Shown in pieces: positions 1 through 9,519 of a stretch of DNA of 64,000 bases. The notes beneath the pieces were generated by a model. The model was not told the DNA's origin, did not search any database, and worked only from the letters and a program-made list of their open reading frames with translations. This DNA is from Candidatus Promineifilum breve (GTDB lineage: Bacteria; Chloroflexota; Anaerolineae; Promineifilales; Promineifilaceae). The DNA is taken from contig NZ_LN890655.1 in assembly GCF_900066015.1 (NCBI RefSeq), positions 1,714,726 through 1,778,725 of the forward strand. The letters run 5' to 3'. Made by a program: the position numbers and the translations under genes. Position 1 is the stretch's first letter. The number at the start of each line of letters is the position of its first letter.

Positions 1-1053
1 GGTGTAGGCCGCGATCGGGTAGTAGCGCAGCAGCTTAAAGTCGGGCGTCACGCCACCGGCCGCTTCGCGCACGTTGCCCTTGCTGTCCAGCAGCCGGATC
101 TTGAAGCGCACGCCGGGCTGATTGACGATATAATCGACCTTCCAGTTGACGCTAACATCAATGCCCGCGGCCGAGTTGTTTTCGGTTACGAGCACGTTGC
201 CGATGTTGCCGAGTGTGCTGCCGGTCTTCAAGGGGTTACTACTTTTGCCGCCAGGGTTCCAGTTGTTGCGCTGGACGCTGTGCCAGTCGCGCGTTATGCC
301 GTCGTTGTCATCGTCGTAGCCCTCGTAGTAGGCGTGGAACTCGACAATATCACCCAGGATGTCGCTGTCCCCATCGACGTTGGGGCCAATGTGGGCCTTT
401 AAGGTCAACAGATTATTGTTGACGATCAGGTTGCCGCCGGCGCCGGCCGGCGTCACCACGCCCGAATCGGCGGTGATGTCAAGCAGATCGCCATCGGGCG
501 GCGTCACATCGCTGCCCCCCACGCCGACCAGCGGGTGATCGGCGTCGTGGTAGATGCGCACGGCCACGTCGTAGATGTGGTACTTGGCCGCCTCGCCCCA
601 AAAGAGAAAGAGGTTTGTCCCCGTCTGTAACGAGGCCAACGGGATATCGATGGTCCAGTGCGTGTGGCTCCAGTCGTAGCCGCTCGGCGGTGTATAGATC
701 GTCGGCAGACCATTGATGCGCAGGCGCGGGCTGATCTGGTCATCCGTGCGCCACATATCGACGTAGAGTTCGGCCCGCAGCGCGCCGGAAAAGTCGTCGA
801 GGATGGGCAGTTCCATCTCCTTCGGACATTTGCCCAGCCCTTCGGGTTCGGCATAGAACGAACCATTGGGGCTGGTGGGCAGACCATCGTCGGTGCAGCC
901 GCCGGTGAACTCCTTATGGTCGATCCAATACTCTTTATAGGTCACCTCCGTGTCGGCGCTGAAAATGCCCGCCTCCACGGCCGGTGTCCGTCCCAGGCCG
1001 ATCATCAGCCCGAGCAGGAGAAATAAAACCGCAATTCCATTAAAACGCTTCAT
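1..1053 (-). CDS. Secreted protein, partial (C-terminus beyond window)
   Basis: Reading the minus strand from ATG at 1053 gives 351 codons with no stop before the window edge, so the C-terminus is missing. The start follows a GAGGAAGAAG ribosome-binding site. The N-terminus is a Sec signal peptide: MKRF, then a Leu/Ile-rich stretch, ending near TPAVEAG. The mature part is polar and rich in Asp, Gly and aromatic residues, with beta-sandwich-like stretches around residues 85-175 (ELYVDMWRTDDQ, HWTIDIPLASL, YHIYDVAVRIYHD). That is compatible with a carbohydrate-binding or jelly-roll module, but no catalytic motif is visible. It lies 72 bp downstream of another secreted protein gene on the same strand. 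Family not recognised. Confidence 0.8.
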   Translation of the reverse strand, partial: MKRFNGIAVLFLLLGLMIGLGRTPAVEAGIFSADTEVTYKEYWIDHKEFTGGCTDDGLPTSPNGSFYAEPEGLGKCPKEMELPILDDFSGALRAELYVDMWRTDDQISPRLRINGLPTIYTPPSGYDWSHTHWTIDIPLASLQTGTNLFLFWGEAAKYHIYDVAVRIYHDADHPLVGVGGSDVTPPDGDLLDITADSGVVTPAGAGGNLIVNNNLLTLKAHIGPNVDGDSDILGDIVEFHAYYEGYDDDNDGITRDWHSVQRNNWNPGGKSSNPLKTGSTLGNIGNVLVTENNSAAGIDVSVNWKVDYIVNQPGVRFKIRLLDSKGNVREAAGGVTPDFKLLRYYPIAAYT

Positions 1054-1125
1054 CTTCTTCCTCGTCTCTGTTTGCCGTGATGCATCCTGTCGGGCTGACC
1101 GTACTTCCAATACAAAGTCATACGA

Positions 1126-3639
1126 CTATTTTATATAGATGACCAGGGGCAGGGAAATCCGATACTGTGCATCACCTGGCGTGAAGGTGGCCGTGATGTT
1201 ATGGTTGCCGCTGACGGTCAACTGCTGGGTTAGGTTGGCGCCACCGATGTCGCCGGTCCAACCGAGAAATGACCAGCCCTCGGCAGGCACGGCGGTCAGG
1301 GTGACCATCTCGCCGCAGGTATAGGTGGGCTTGTCCGGGCTGATGGTTACGGTGCCCTGGCCCACTTTGTTGACCGTTAGGCTGAAGCCTTCCAACGTGT
1401 TGCCGTCTTCGGGCACGATGGGCGCGGCGCTATTGAAGAAGTAATCAACAATGGCCGTATGGGCCGGGGCCGGCCGCAGGGGCGGCGTGCCGTGGTTGGC
1501 GCCGAAAACGCCCGACTTGGTGACGGTCATGGAGAACGTAAAGCTGCCGCCGGCAACCCACGTTTCGCCGTCGTTGGAGTAGGAGAAGCTCCACAGCGTG
1601 CCGACACGGGTGACGCGCAGATAGGCCGGTGTGCCGGCCAGCGACACGTCGGCGATGACCGCCCGCGGCGAGCCGCCCAGGAAGCGCGCGGCGTAGAGCT
1701 TGACGCCCGCTCCATCGTTGTGTACCTCGAAGCGCAGGAAGTTCTGGCTGTCCTGCTCGACCAGGATGCCCTGCATCTGGTAGCGTTGGGTGACGAACGA
1801 CTCGAACTTGGTAACGATCTCAAAGTCCACGTTCTGGGTCGGCTGCATCACGCGCACCGAGCGGTTGCCCTCGGTCCAGATATTATGCGACACATTGGCC
1901 GGCACGTTGAGCAACAGTTGCGTGCCGTTGACGGAGTAAGTGCCATCGCCCACCGGGTTGACGAACGTCCACAGGCCGGTATCCAGCGCGCAGGCGTTGA
2001 AATCGTCGGAGATGGGCGAATCGGCGTTGGCCGAAATAAAGTTGGCGGTGATGTTCTTGGTGCTGCTCATCACGATGACCGCCGGGTTGTCCGCGCCCGA
2101 CAGATCGCCGCTCCACCCGGCAAAGATAAAGCCCAACGCCGGTTCGGGCGTCAGCGTCACCAGTTCGCCGTTGAGATAGTTGTTCTTCTGCGGCGCGGCG
2201 CTTACCTCGCCCTGGCCGTTGACGCTCAAATTGAGCTTGGGCGGCGGGCCGGCGGCGAACGTGGCCCCCACGGTGATGTCCTTGGTGATGTCGAAAACGA
2301 TGGGGTTATTGACGCCGGAGAAGCTGCCCGTCCAGCCGGCCAGGTTATAGCCGTTTAGACCCTGGGCGCGGATGGTGACCGTCTCGCCGTAGGTATACGT
2401 TTCCTTATCGGGGGTGACGGTAATGCTGCCGTTGGCCGGCGGCTGGACATTGATGGAGTAGGTGGTGTTGCCAATCGGCCGCACCGTGGCATTGCCCCAA
2501 CTGACGTTGGCATGATGGGCCACCAACACGACGGAACCGGAAGCCGGTTCGCCGGGGTTGCCCGTGGCCGATATATTCCAGGCCGCCGGTTCGGTTTCGC
2601 CGGCCGGCCAATACTTGAAGCGATAAGTGGCCGCGTTGCCGGAGAAGGTGGACGCTTGCACACTCAGTTTGAACATATAGGGGACACCCAGCTCGAAGAC
2701 AATGTCGTCGTCTGGTTCGATGATGTCCTGGCCGCCGTTGCCGCGAATCTCGAAGGCGGCGTTACCGCTCGATGTCCAGCGGGCCCAGGCCAGCGCGCCG
2801 AGACGCCGCCAGCCGTCGACCGGCTGGCCGTCGCCGGTGCTGTAGTGGCCCAGCCAACGCACAATCATGCCCACGCCCGACCCCTGCGACGAGGGGCTGA
2901 GCGAGTGGATGGTGACGGGCACTTCGACCTCGTAATCGGTCCAGTTCATGCTGCCGAACGTCACGAGGCGGTCATAGCCGGGGGTGACGGTATTGAGCGT
3001 GCCGCCGCTGACAGCCCATTGACCATCAACGACCTGCGCCCAGGCCTGGATGTTGGGCTGTGAAGTCCAATTCGTCGAATAAGGCAACGGCCACTCGTTG
3101 CCGGCGTCGTAGTTGACGGTCACCACCTGGGTGGCCTGGGTCGCGCCGTCGCCGGCCTTGATCAGCACCGTGTTGGCCCCGTCGTTCAGCTCGGTATAGG
3201 CCAACTCGATGTTGAAGTCGCCGGCGTTTTGCAACCGTTTGCCGTCGGGGCCGATGGACAGGGTTTGTTCCGGCCCATTGTTCAGCGTGTAGGACAACGT
3301 GGTGGCCCCGGTGACATTGCCCAGGATGTTGATCCATTCCTGCGGTGTGCCCCATTGGCCGAAGTTCTGGGTGTTGCCGTACCAGACGGTGATGGCCGGC
3401 GCGGCCGGGGCTTCGGGGGAAACGGGGGCGGCCCCTTCATCGATGATGATGGGGAACGGATAGGGAGCGCCGCCCAACAGCGGCGGCTTGTCGGGATCGA
3501 GCATCTCCGGGTCGGTGGGCGGCGGGATAAGACCTGCCGGGTCAACCTGGGTGATCGCCTGGGCCGATGAAGATAAAAGAGTCGCCGACAGCGCCATGAG
3601 GACCGTCAGCGTGAACAGTAAAATTCTGAGGTATTTCAT
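1126..3639 (-). CDS. Secreted multidomain protein with three InlB-type (Flg_new_2-like) repeats
   Basis: This is an 837-residue extracellular protein with a signal peptide at residues 1-28 (ending SSSAQA). An Ig-like stretch (about 80-180) is followed by a concanavalin-like beta-sandwich (about 185-390), two GW-type repeats (about 395-540; pattern YxxGExVTL...GFxFAGWSGDLSG), a second sandwich domain (about 545-745), and a third GW repeat (about 755-820). The repeats match the divergent InlB B-repeat family seen in bacterial surface adhesins. The chain ends YRISLPLVIYIK, resembling the LPLV-type tails I associate with secreted Chloroflexota proteins. An AAGGAG lies 12 nt before the start. A role in adhesion or glycan binding is inferred; no enzyme motif was seen. 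Confidence 0.85.
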   Translation of the reverse strand: MKYLRILLFTLTVLMALSATLLSSSAQAITQVDPAGLIPPPTDPEMLDPDKPPLLGGAPYPFPIIIDEGAAPVSPEAPAAPAITVWYGNTQNFGQWGTPQEWINILGNVTGATTLSYTLNNGPEQTLSIGPDGKRLQNAGDFNIELAYTELNDGANTVLIKAGDGATQATQVVTVNYDAGNEWPLPYSTNWTSQPNIQAWAQVVDGQWAVSGGTLNTVTPGYDRLVTFGSMNWTDYEVEVPVTIHSLSPSSQGSGVGMIVRWLGHYSTGDGQPVDGWRRLGALAWARWTSSGNAAFEIRGNGGQDIIEPDDDIVFELGVPYMFKLSVQASTFSGNAATYRFKYWPAGETEPAAWNISATGNPGEPASGSVVLVAHHANVSWGNATVRPIGNTTYSINVQPPANGSITVTPDKETYTYGETVTIRAQGLNGYNLAGWTGSFSGVNNPIVFDITKDITVGATFAAGPPPKLNLSVNGQGEVSAAPQKNNYLNGELVTLTPEPALGFIFAGWSGDLSGADNPAVIVMSSTKNITANFISANADSPISDDFNACALDTGLWTFVNPVGDGTYSVNGTQLLLNVPANVSHNIWTEGNRSVRVMQPTQNVDFEIVTKFESFVTQRYQMQGILVEQDSQNFLRFEVHNDGAGVKLYAARFLGGSPRAVIADVSLAGTPAYLRVTRVGTLWSFSYSNDGETWVAGGSFTFSMTVTKSGVFGANHGTPPLRPAPAHTAIVDYFFNSAAPIVPEDGNTLEGFSLTVNKVGQGTVTISPDKPTYTCGEMVTLTAVPAEGWSFLGWTGDIGGANLTQQLTVSGNHNITATFTPGDAQYRISLPLVIYIK

Positions 3640-3926
3640 TTTGTACCCTGACTCCTTCGCTTCTGTTTACGGTATAGCGCCACACTTACAACTTTTCTTA
3701 CGGGTTGGTGGCGTTCGCGCCATTTTCACGCTCCCTTCAGGCCCCCTCGCCACGCGAACAAGCGACAACCACCGGCGACCCATGGGCCGCCGGCCGGTTA
3801 TCTATGGGGTAATGCTGCTCGTAAAAACTGATGCGCCGGATGCGCTTGATAAGGGGAGAGTATAGCAGGGAGACCGGCGGCATAAGCGCCAACCGGCCTC
3901 TTCCTTACAGAGTGTTAATCGACAGA

Positions 3927-5459
3927 TTACTTGGGCGTTTGGGGGTGCTCGCGCAGCCGCGCCGGCAACAGCCGCGGCCAGCGCCGGTCGAAGCCCAGGG
4001 CTTTAATGAAAAGCTCGTACAGTTCCAGCACCAGCGCCCACTGCATGATGAGGATGGCGACGAGATAGATGACCGCGGCCAGCAGGACAACGAGGGTCAG
4101 CGCCAACAGATTTTCGCCGCCGGCCAGGGCGATGATCGGCTCTTGCAATAGGAATACGCCAAGCGCCATAAACCCGCCGGCCAAAAAGAACGGCAGGCTC
4201 TGGGTGAAGGTCTTGGTAGCGGTGCCCGGCAATATCTGGTTGACCTGGAAGACGTTGAACAACATGCCGATCAGCGTGGCGACCGTGACGGCCACGGCCA
4301 CGCCAATGGTTCCATATGGCCCCACCAGCAACAAGATGAGCGGCAGCTTGATCGCCATCAATACCAGCCCGGAGGTCAGATTGCGCTTCGGTTGGCCCAC
4401 GGCCTGGAAGATGGGCGCGGCGTTCGAGACGATCGGCCGCAGCAGGCCATAGAGGGAGAAGATTTGCCAGATGGGGATCATCGGCGTCCATTGTGGCCCC
4501 AGCAACACCGGAACCAGCAGCGGCGCGCTGATGGCTAAGCCTACCGACACCGGCACGATCATCAGAAAGACCATTTTGCTGCTTTTCAGATAGGCCCGCG
4601 CCAGCCGCGGCCGGTCGTCCTGAATCTTGGCATACGAGGGGAACAGCACATTGCCGAAGATCGACGTGGTGAGCATATCACTGAGGCGGCCGGTCAGATT
4701 AAGCGCCTTGTTATAGAGACCGACCGGCCCCGCGCCTAAACGGCGGCCGATGACGAAGGTGTCGATCTGGGCCTGGGAATAGCGCAACAAACCGTTGCCC
4801 ATGCTGGGCAGGCCAAACTTGAACATGCCGCGCAGGATGTCGCGATCCCATTTCTGGGGCCGCAGCCAGATCCACGGCCGGTAGTACCACCACAACAGCG
4901 CCGCCCGCAACAGTTGACCGGCGCAATTGCCGATGACCAGACTCCACACGCCAAAGCCCATCAAGGCCAGGACGATGGCGATGATCGTCGAGGCCAGCTC
5001 GCCCGGCAGTTGTGATAGCCCCAGCTCCTTAAAGCGCAGGTCGCGGCGCAACAGGGATTCGGGGACGATCCACAGGCCGTCGATGGCGACGTAGACGGCC
5101 ATCCAGCGAATAACCTCGACCAGCCCTTCGCTGCCGCCCAGCAGGCGGGCAATGGGGCCGGCCACCAGGATGGAGAAGACGGTGAAGGCAATGCTGGCCG
5201 CCATCACCAATACAAAGGCGTAATGGGCGACCTTATTGATGTCTTCCTTGGTCTGCACCACCGTGGGGCGCATGCCCAGGTCGGTGAACAGGTTGGCGGC
5301 ATTGAAGACGACCATCGCCAGCGCCACCAGACCGAAATCGGCCGGTGTCAGCAGGCGCGCCAGCCAGATCGCCAGCAGCATGGAGATCGGCCGGATGCCG
5401 AACGAGATGGCGGTCATATAGATGCTGCCGCGGGCTGTTCTGAGCTTCAGGTTACTCAA
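3927..5459 (-). CDS. Polysaccharide flippase, MOP superfamily (Wzx-like)
   Basis: A 510-residue integral membrane protein with about 12-14 hydrophobic helices spread over the whole length and few charged loops, the size and layout of oligosaccharide flippases (PF01943/PF13440). The N-terminal stretch ISFGIRPISMLLAIWLARLL followed by TPADFGLVALAMVVFNAA is typical. It should move lipid-linked repeat units across the cytoplasmic membrane. It starts 10 bp after the upstream glycosyltransferase and is the last gene of the long minus-strand polysaccharide run. A lipid-linked intermediate is also implied by the phosphoglycosyl transferase at 30238-31026 and the Wzy-like protein at 23481-24869. Confidence 0.92.
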   Translation of the reverse strand: MSNLKLRTARGSIYMTAISFGIRPISMLLAIWLARLLTPADFGLVALAMVVFNAANLFTDLGMRPTVVQTKEDINKVAHYAFVLVMAASIAFTVFSILVAGPIARLLGGSEGLVEVIRWMAVYVAIDGLWIVPESLLRRDLRFKELGLSQLPGELASTIIAIVLALMGFGVWSLVIGNCAGQLLRAALLWWYYRPWIWLRPQKWDRDILRGMFKFGLPSMGNGLLRYSQAQIDTFVIGRRLGAGPVGLYNKALNLTGRLSDMLTTSIFGNVLFPSYAKIQDDRPRLARAYLKSSKMVFLMIVPVSVGLAISAPLLVPVLLGPQWTPMIPIWQIFSLYGLLRPIVSNAAPIFQAVGQPKRNLTSGLVLMAIKLPLILLLVGPYGTIGVAVAVTVATLIGMLFNVFQVNQILPGTATKTFTQSLPFFLAGGFMALGVFLLQEPIIALAGGENLLALTLVVLLAAVIYLVAILIMQWALVLELYELFIKALGFDRRWPRLLPARLREHPQTPK

Positions 5460-5469
5460 GGCAAATACC

Positions 5470-6708
5470 TCATCGCGCCGAATCGACGCTTAAATCGATG
5501 GCGCTTTCGGCTAATCCGGCTTCGCCCGGCCCATCGGGGGCCAGGAGCCGCCGGTAGATGTCCATGTATTGCGTCGCCGCCGCGTCCCAGGTCGGCCCGT
5601 CGCGCATGGCCTGGGCGTTGGCCCGGCAGCGCGCCCGGAAGGCGGGATCGGCGATAAAGCGCAGCAGGGCGGCGGCGATGCTGTCGGCCGTGTTGCTCAC
5701 CAGCAGGCCGTTGACCTCGTGGCTCACCAGTTCGCGGTTGGGCGGCAGGTCGGTGGCGATGACCGGCATCCCCAGAGCGCGATACTCGACGCCCTTGATC
5801 GTCGGCTGGTATTGCCAATCGGGCGGGCTTTCGGGCACGATGGTCAGGGCCACGTCGTAGGCGGTCACCGTCTCCGGCACGCGGTCGTAGGCGATGGGCG
5901 GCAGCAGACGCACAGTGTCGCCCAGCCCCATCTGCCCGGCCAGGGCGTGGTAGTGGCCGCCGGTCGTGTCGGGGCCGATAAAATCGAGGCGGAAGGCATC
6001 CGGGGCCAGGCCCGGCTGGGCTACTAGGCGCTCGACGGCGGCCATAATCTGCTCCAGCTTGCGCACGCGGGCGATGGAGCCGAGATAGAGAAAGGTGACC
6101 GGCCCGCCCGCGCGGCGCGCGGGATGGGCGAATTGCAGGAAGGGGTCATCGACGGCCAGGGGCACAACGTCGGCCCAGCGCCGCCAGTCGGGGCCAAGCA
6201 CTTTCTCGGCCCCCAGGGCGTGGAGAAAGGTGGCCCGGTCGAAGAGGACGCGGCAATAGAAAGAGCGCACGCCGTGGGCGAAGGCGGCTTTCAGGCGAGC
6301 CAGCAGCCCGCCCCCCTCGCGCTGGGCTATTTGCCGGTAGTCGATGACGAAGCGCATCCGTCGCGGCCGGCCCAGGGGCAGCAGCCAGACCATGCGTGCC
6401 GCGTTGGGGCAGACGTGGACGACGTCGGCCTGCTGGCGGATGAAGAAGCGCCGCAGCCGCAGCATGAAGGCCACGAAGGCCAGCCGGGCCCACAGCGCGC
6501 CCAGCCCCGGCACGCGGCCCAACCCGCCCGGCGCGCGGCGCGGCCCGGCCACTGTGGCCACCCGTTCGTCGCCGCGATACCAGGCGATGTCGCCGGCCTC
6601 GTCGTAGTTGGCGACCCACGCTTCGTGGCCTCGGGCGCGCAGAATGGCCGCCACCTTGGGGTAGTCGGGGAAGCTGCGGGCGTAGAACCAGATGTAGAGA
6701 ACTTTCAT
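5470..6708 (-). CDS. Glycosyltransferase family 4
   Basis: A 412-residue GT-B glycosyltransferase. The N-terminal half carries the acceptor Rossmann fold (MKVLYIWFYARSFPDYPKV; R/GHEAWVAN). The C-terminal half has the GT4 donor-site signature: FLYLGSIARVRKLEQIM near residue 225 and IKGVEYRALGMPVIATDLP near residue 325 (the E-x7-E-like region). It is cytoplasmic or membrane-peripheral and transfers a nucleotide-activated sugar to the growing lipid-linked oligosaccharide; the sugar cannot be read from sequence. It sits 10 bp before the flippase and 20 bp after the nucleotidyltransferase, consistent with one operon. Confidence 0.9.
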   Translation of the reverse strand: MKVLYIWFYARSFPDYPKVAAILRARGHEAWVANYDEAGDIAWYRGDERVATVAGPRRAPGGLGRVPGLGALWARLAFVAFMLRLRRFFIRQQADVVHVCPNAARMVWLLPLGRPRRMRFVIDYRQIAQREGGGLLARLKAAFAHGVRSFYCRVLFDRATFLHALGAEKVLGPDWRRWADVVPLAVDDPFLQFAHPARRAGGPVTFLYLGSIARVRKLEQIMAAVERLVAQPGLAPDAFRLDFIGPDTTGGHYHALAGQMGLGDTVRLLPPIAYDRVPETVTAYDVALTIVPESPPDWQYQPTIKGVEYRALGMPVIATDLPPNRELVSHEVNGLLVSNTADSIAAALLRFIADPAFRARCRANAQAMRDGPTWDAAATQYMDIYRRLLAPDGPGEAGLAESAIDLSVDSAR

Positions 6709-6728
6709 GCGCTGTCCTGTCAGGTCCG

Positions 6729-7724
6729 TCAGCCGGCGGCGCTCTTCATTTTACTGTCGTCGCCCAAAATGAGCGCCTGGGCCGCGCCGATGACGGTGGC
6801 GTTCTCGCCGATGACCGAATCGCGCAGGACGCAATCGACAACGGTCGCGCCTGCCTCGATGATGCTGGCGGCGATGACCGCGCCGCTGACGCGGGCGTCG
6901 CGGCCGATGGTGGCGTGGGGGCCGATGACCGACGCCTCGATTATCGCCGACGGATGAATATAGACCGGGGGAATAATGGCGATGCCGGGACGCGCTGCGG
7001 ATGGCGCGCCCTGGCCGGCGGCGCATTCCAGCAGTCGCCTGTTGGCCGCCAGCCGGTTGCCCGGCGAACCGACGTCGACGATCCAATTGATGGGCTGGAC
7101 GCCGATGCGGTCGCCGCGGGCCAGCATGATCTGGAAGGCGTCGGCCAGGAAGTATTCGCCATTGGTCTGCCGGCCGGATTTAAGGGTCTGATCGAGCGTC
7201 TGCCACAGGCGGCGGCCGTCGCGGAACCAGTAGCTGCCCGCCGCCGCCAGACGGTAATCGCCGCTCTGGGGCTTCTCCACCAGGTGGTCGATGAAGCCGT
7301 CCGGGCCGACCGTCAGGCAGCCGAAGTGGCGCGGATCGTCAATTTCCATCGTCTGGAAGACGGCGTCGGTCGTGGGGTGGGCGATATGGGCGAAGTCGGC
7401 GTCGATGATGATGTCGCCCAGCAGCACGAGCAGGTCGCCGTCCAGCAGGTCGCCGCACAGCCACAGGGCGTGGGCCTGGCCCAGCGGTTCGGGCTGGTAG
7501 ACGAAGCGCAGCGGCAAATGGCCGTAGTGCGCCCGCGTCCAGGCCTCGATCTGCTCGCCCCGGTAGCCGACGACGAGGATGACCTCGCTCGCGTCCCCGG
7601 CGGTGCGGTCGAGGATGTGGCCGATGACCGTATTATCGGCCACCGCCATCACCGGCTTGGGCCGGCTCCAGGCGTGGGGCCGCATCCGCGTGCCGTAGCC
7701 CCCCATCAGAACGACGACTTTCAT
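6729..7724 (-). CDS. Sugar-1-phosphate nucleotidyltransferase
   Basis: A 331-residue nucleotidyltransferase. The start is placed at the internal ATG preceding KVVVLMGGYGTRMRP, the pyrophosphorylase loop; an AGGAG lies 11 nt upstream, whereas a longer reading would add 19 non-homologous residues and overlap galE. Further motifs are RPKPVMAV (sugar/NTP site) and LVLLGDIIIDADF (metal-binding Asp). The C-terminus has left-handed beta-helix-like hexapeptides (IHPSAIIEASVIGPHATIG). It makes an NDP-sugar. Because hddA, gmhA and gmhB lie just upstream, it may supply the HddC step (GDP-heptose), but it is longer than typical HddC and could be a glucose- or mannose-1-phosphate enzyme. Confidence 0.88.
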   Translation of the reverse strand: MKVVVLMGGYGTRMRPHAWSRPKPVMAVADNTVIGHILDRTAGDASEVILVVGYRGEQIEAWTRAHYGHLPLRFVYQPEPLGQAHALWLCGDLLDGDLLVLLGDIIIDADFAHIAHPTTDAVFQTMEIDDPRHFGCLTVGPDGFIDHLVEKPQSGDYRLAAAGSYWFRDGRRLWQTLDQTLKSGRQTNGEYFLADAFQIMLARGDRIGVQPINWIVDVGSPGNRLAANRRLLECAAGQGAPSAARPGIAIIPPVYIHPSAIIEASVIGPHATIGRDARVSGAVIAASIIEAGATVVDCVLRDSVIGENATVIGAAQALILGDDSKMKSAAG

Positions 7725-7744
7725 GGTTTGGCGCGCTCCTGATC

Positions 7745-8722
7745 CTAGTAGGGATAGCCGTTGGGATGGGCCTGATGCCACTTCCAGGCCATCTCGACGA
7801 TCTGGCGCAGGTCGGGGTATTGCCGCCGCCAGCCCAGATCGCGCACGATGGCGTCGCTGCCGGCGATCAGGATGTCGGGGTCGCCGGGCCGCCGCGGGCC
7901 GATCACAGACGGGATGGGGTGGCCGGTCACCTGGCGGGCGGTGTCGATGACTTCCTGGACGCTGAAGCCGCGGCCGTTGCCCAGGTTATACTTGCGGCTG
8001 CCGCCATCGACCGCGCCCAGGGCCAGAATATGGGCCTCGGCCAGGTCGTGGACGTGGATGTAATCGCGCACGCAGGTGCCGTCGGGCGTGTTGTAGTCGT
8101 CGCCGAAGATGGTGATCTTGTCGCGCTGGCCCAGGGCGACCTGGAGCACCAGTGGGATCAGGTGCGTCTCCGGGTCGTGGTGCTCGCCGCGCTGCTCGGT
8201 CGCGCCGCAGGCGTTGAAGTAGCGCAGGCAGGCGTAGCGGAAGCCGTAGACGCGATCCAGCCAGTAGAGGTAGCGCTCCATGATGTTCTTCGATTCGCCA
8301 TAGGGGCTGCCGGGGACGATGCGCTCCGTCTCATGGATGGGCACGCTCTCCGGGTCGTCGAACAGGTTGGCGGTGGAGGAGAGGATGAAGCGACGAACGC
8401 CATGCTCGACGGCGCTCTCCAGCAGGTTCAGGCCGTTGACGATGTTATCGCGCAGGTACATGAACGGCTTTTCCCACGACTCGCCGACCAGGGTGTAGGA
8501 GGCGAAGTGCATGATGCCGTCGGGGCGGTGGCGGGCCAGGGTATCATCGATGGCTGCCCGGTCGGCCAGATCGCCGCAGACGAAGGTGGCGTCGGGATGG
8601 ACGGCGGCCTCGTGCCCCTGATAGAGATTATCGAAGACGACGACCGACGCGCCGTGGGCGATCAGTCGTTCAACGGTGATACTGCCGATGTAGCCGGCCC
8701 CGCCGGTGACGAGCACTTTCAT
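7745..8722 (-). CDS. galE: UDP-glucose 4-epimerase
   Basis: A 325-residue extended short-chain dehydrogenase. The NAD-binding motif [10 protein letters not shown] is at residues 5-14, and the catalytic YxxxK pair lies in [14 protein letters not shown] near residue 145. The stretches [14 protein letters not shown] and [16 protein letters not shown] are hallmark GalE sequences, and the length is typical (about 330). It interconverts UDP-glucose and UDP-galactose (or the GlcNAc/GalNAc pair) in the cytoplasm, supplying precursors to the polysaccharide cluster. An AAGGA lies 8 nt before the start. It lies 20 bp upstream of the nucleotidyltransferase in the same orientation. Confidence 0.95.
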   Translation of the reverse strand: MKVLVTGGAGYIGSITVERLIAHGASVVVFDNLYQGHEAAVHPDATFVCGDLADRAAIDDTLARHRPDGIMHFASYTLVGESWEKPFMYLRDNIVNGLNLLESAVEHGVRRFILSSTANLFDDPESVPIHETERIVPGSPYGESKNIMERYLYWLDRVYGFRYACLRYFNACGATEQRGEHHDPETHLIPLVLQVALGQRDKITIFGDDYNTPDGTCVRDYIHVHDLAEAHILALGAVDGGSRKYNLGNGRGFSVQEVIDTARQVTGHPIPSVIGPRRPGDPDILIAGSDAIVRDLGWRRQYPDLRQIVEMAWKWHQAHPNGYPY

Positions 8723-8743
8723 ACTGTTTATTCCTTATTGCTT

Positions 8744-8809
8744 AGACCTGAGAGGAGTGGCCCCCTGAACTGTTAATGACGTCGCTTATTGGGCCGGCCT
8801 GTCAGGTCT
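8744..8809. repeat. Palindromic repeat, AGACCTGA(C/G)AGG arms
   Basis: AGACCTGAGAGG at 8744-8755 is matched by the inverted arm CCTGTCAGGTCT at 8798-8809, with one mismatch and a 42-nt interior. The same arm pair occurs at 24884-24930, and a half-site (CCTGTCAGGTC) lies at 6718. It is located between galE and gmhB. It could form a hairpin; its role is unknown. Confidence 0.7.
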
Positions 8810-8864
8810 GACGTTGGCGGTGTTACCAATTAGCGAGGATACCCGCCCATGATTACGGCGCGGC

Positions 8865-9416
8865 TTACGGCGATTCTATCACCGCCGGTAGGGCGTCGGC
8901 CAGCGTGTCATAGACGAGGAAGGGGGGCAGGTCGGCCGCGCCCGGCAGCCGCTCCTGATCGCCGCCGCGTCCGGTGCGCAACAGCACCGCCCGCGCCCCG
9001 GCGGCCTGCCCGGCCATCACGTCGCTCAGCGCGTCGCCGATCATCACCGAGCGGCTCAGGTCGATGTCCAGTTCTTCGGCCGCCCGCAACAGCAGGCCGG
9101 GTAAAGGCTTGCGGCAATCGCAGCCGTCATCCGGCCCGTGGGGGCACATATAGACGGCGTCGATGCGGCCGCCGGCGGCGCGCACGTGGGCCAGCAGCCG
9201 GTCGTTAATGGCCTCGGCCGTGGCCTGGGAGATGAGGCCGCGGCCGACGGCCGACTGGTTGGTGACCAGCACGATGCGGTAGGGGCAATCGCGCACGGCA
9301 GCCAGCGCGGCCACAGCCTGCGGGAATATCGCCACGTCGGCCCACGAGCGCACGTAGTTGCTGCAATTCTCGATGATCACGCCGTCGCGGTCGAGGAAGA
9401 GGGCGGGGTGCTTCAT
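8865..9416 (-). CDS. gmhB: D-glycero-D-manno-heptose 1,7-bisphosphate 7-phosphatase
   Basis: A 183-residue HAD-IIIA phosphatase. The nucleophile motif DRDGVI (residues 9-14) comes first, then VTNQSAVGRG (motif II Thr/Asn), then the zinc-binding loop CPHGPDDGCDCRKP with Cys, His, Cys, Cys, and finally the acidic motif MIGDALSDVMAG. This zinc loop is diagnostic of the histidinol-phosphatase/GmhB subfamily. It removes the 7-phosphate from heptose 1,7-bisphosphate in nucleotide-heptose synthesis. hddA and gmhA lie immediately upstream in the same direction, which favours GmhB over histidinol phosphatase. A 26-bp perfect-arm hairpin (9435-9502) separates it from gmhA. Confidence 0.9.
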   Translation of the reverse strand: MKHPALFLDRDGVIIENCSNYVRSWADVAIFPQAVAALAAVRDCPYRIVLVTNQSAVGRGLISQATAEAINDRLLAHVRAAGGRIDAVYMCPHGPDDGCDCRKPLPGLLLRAAEELDIDLSRSVMIGDALSDVMAGQAAGARAVLLRTGRGGDQERLPGAADLPPFLVYDTLADALPAVIESP

Positions 9417-9434
9417 GGCGTCGGAGAAGAGAAT

Positions 9435-9502
9435 CCACAGATTACACAGATTTCACAGATTGGGAGTGCATCTTCCATCTGTGAAATCTGTGTAATCTGT
9501 GG
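9435..9502. repeat. Long perfect hairpin of CACAGATT units
   Basis: The arms at 9435-9460 and 9477-9502 are perfect 26-bp inverted copies built from about 9-bp CACAGATT(T/A) units; the loop is 16 nt. Pairing continues imperfectly to about 9426-9510. The element fills the gmhA-gmhB gap. Related elements lie at 45201-45320 and, with CACGGAT units, at 63321-63414. Confidence 0.9.
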
Positions 9503-9519
9503 TTTTCTTCCGCTTAATC

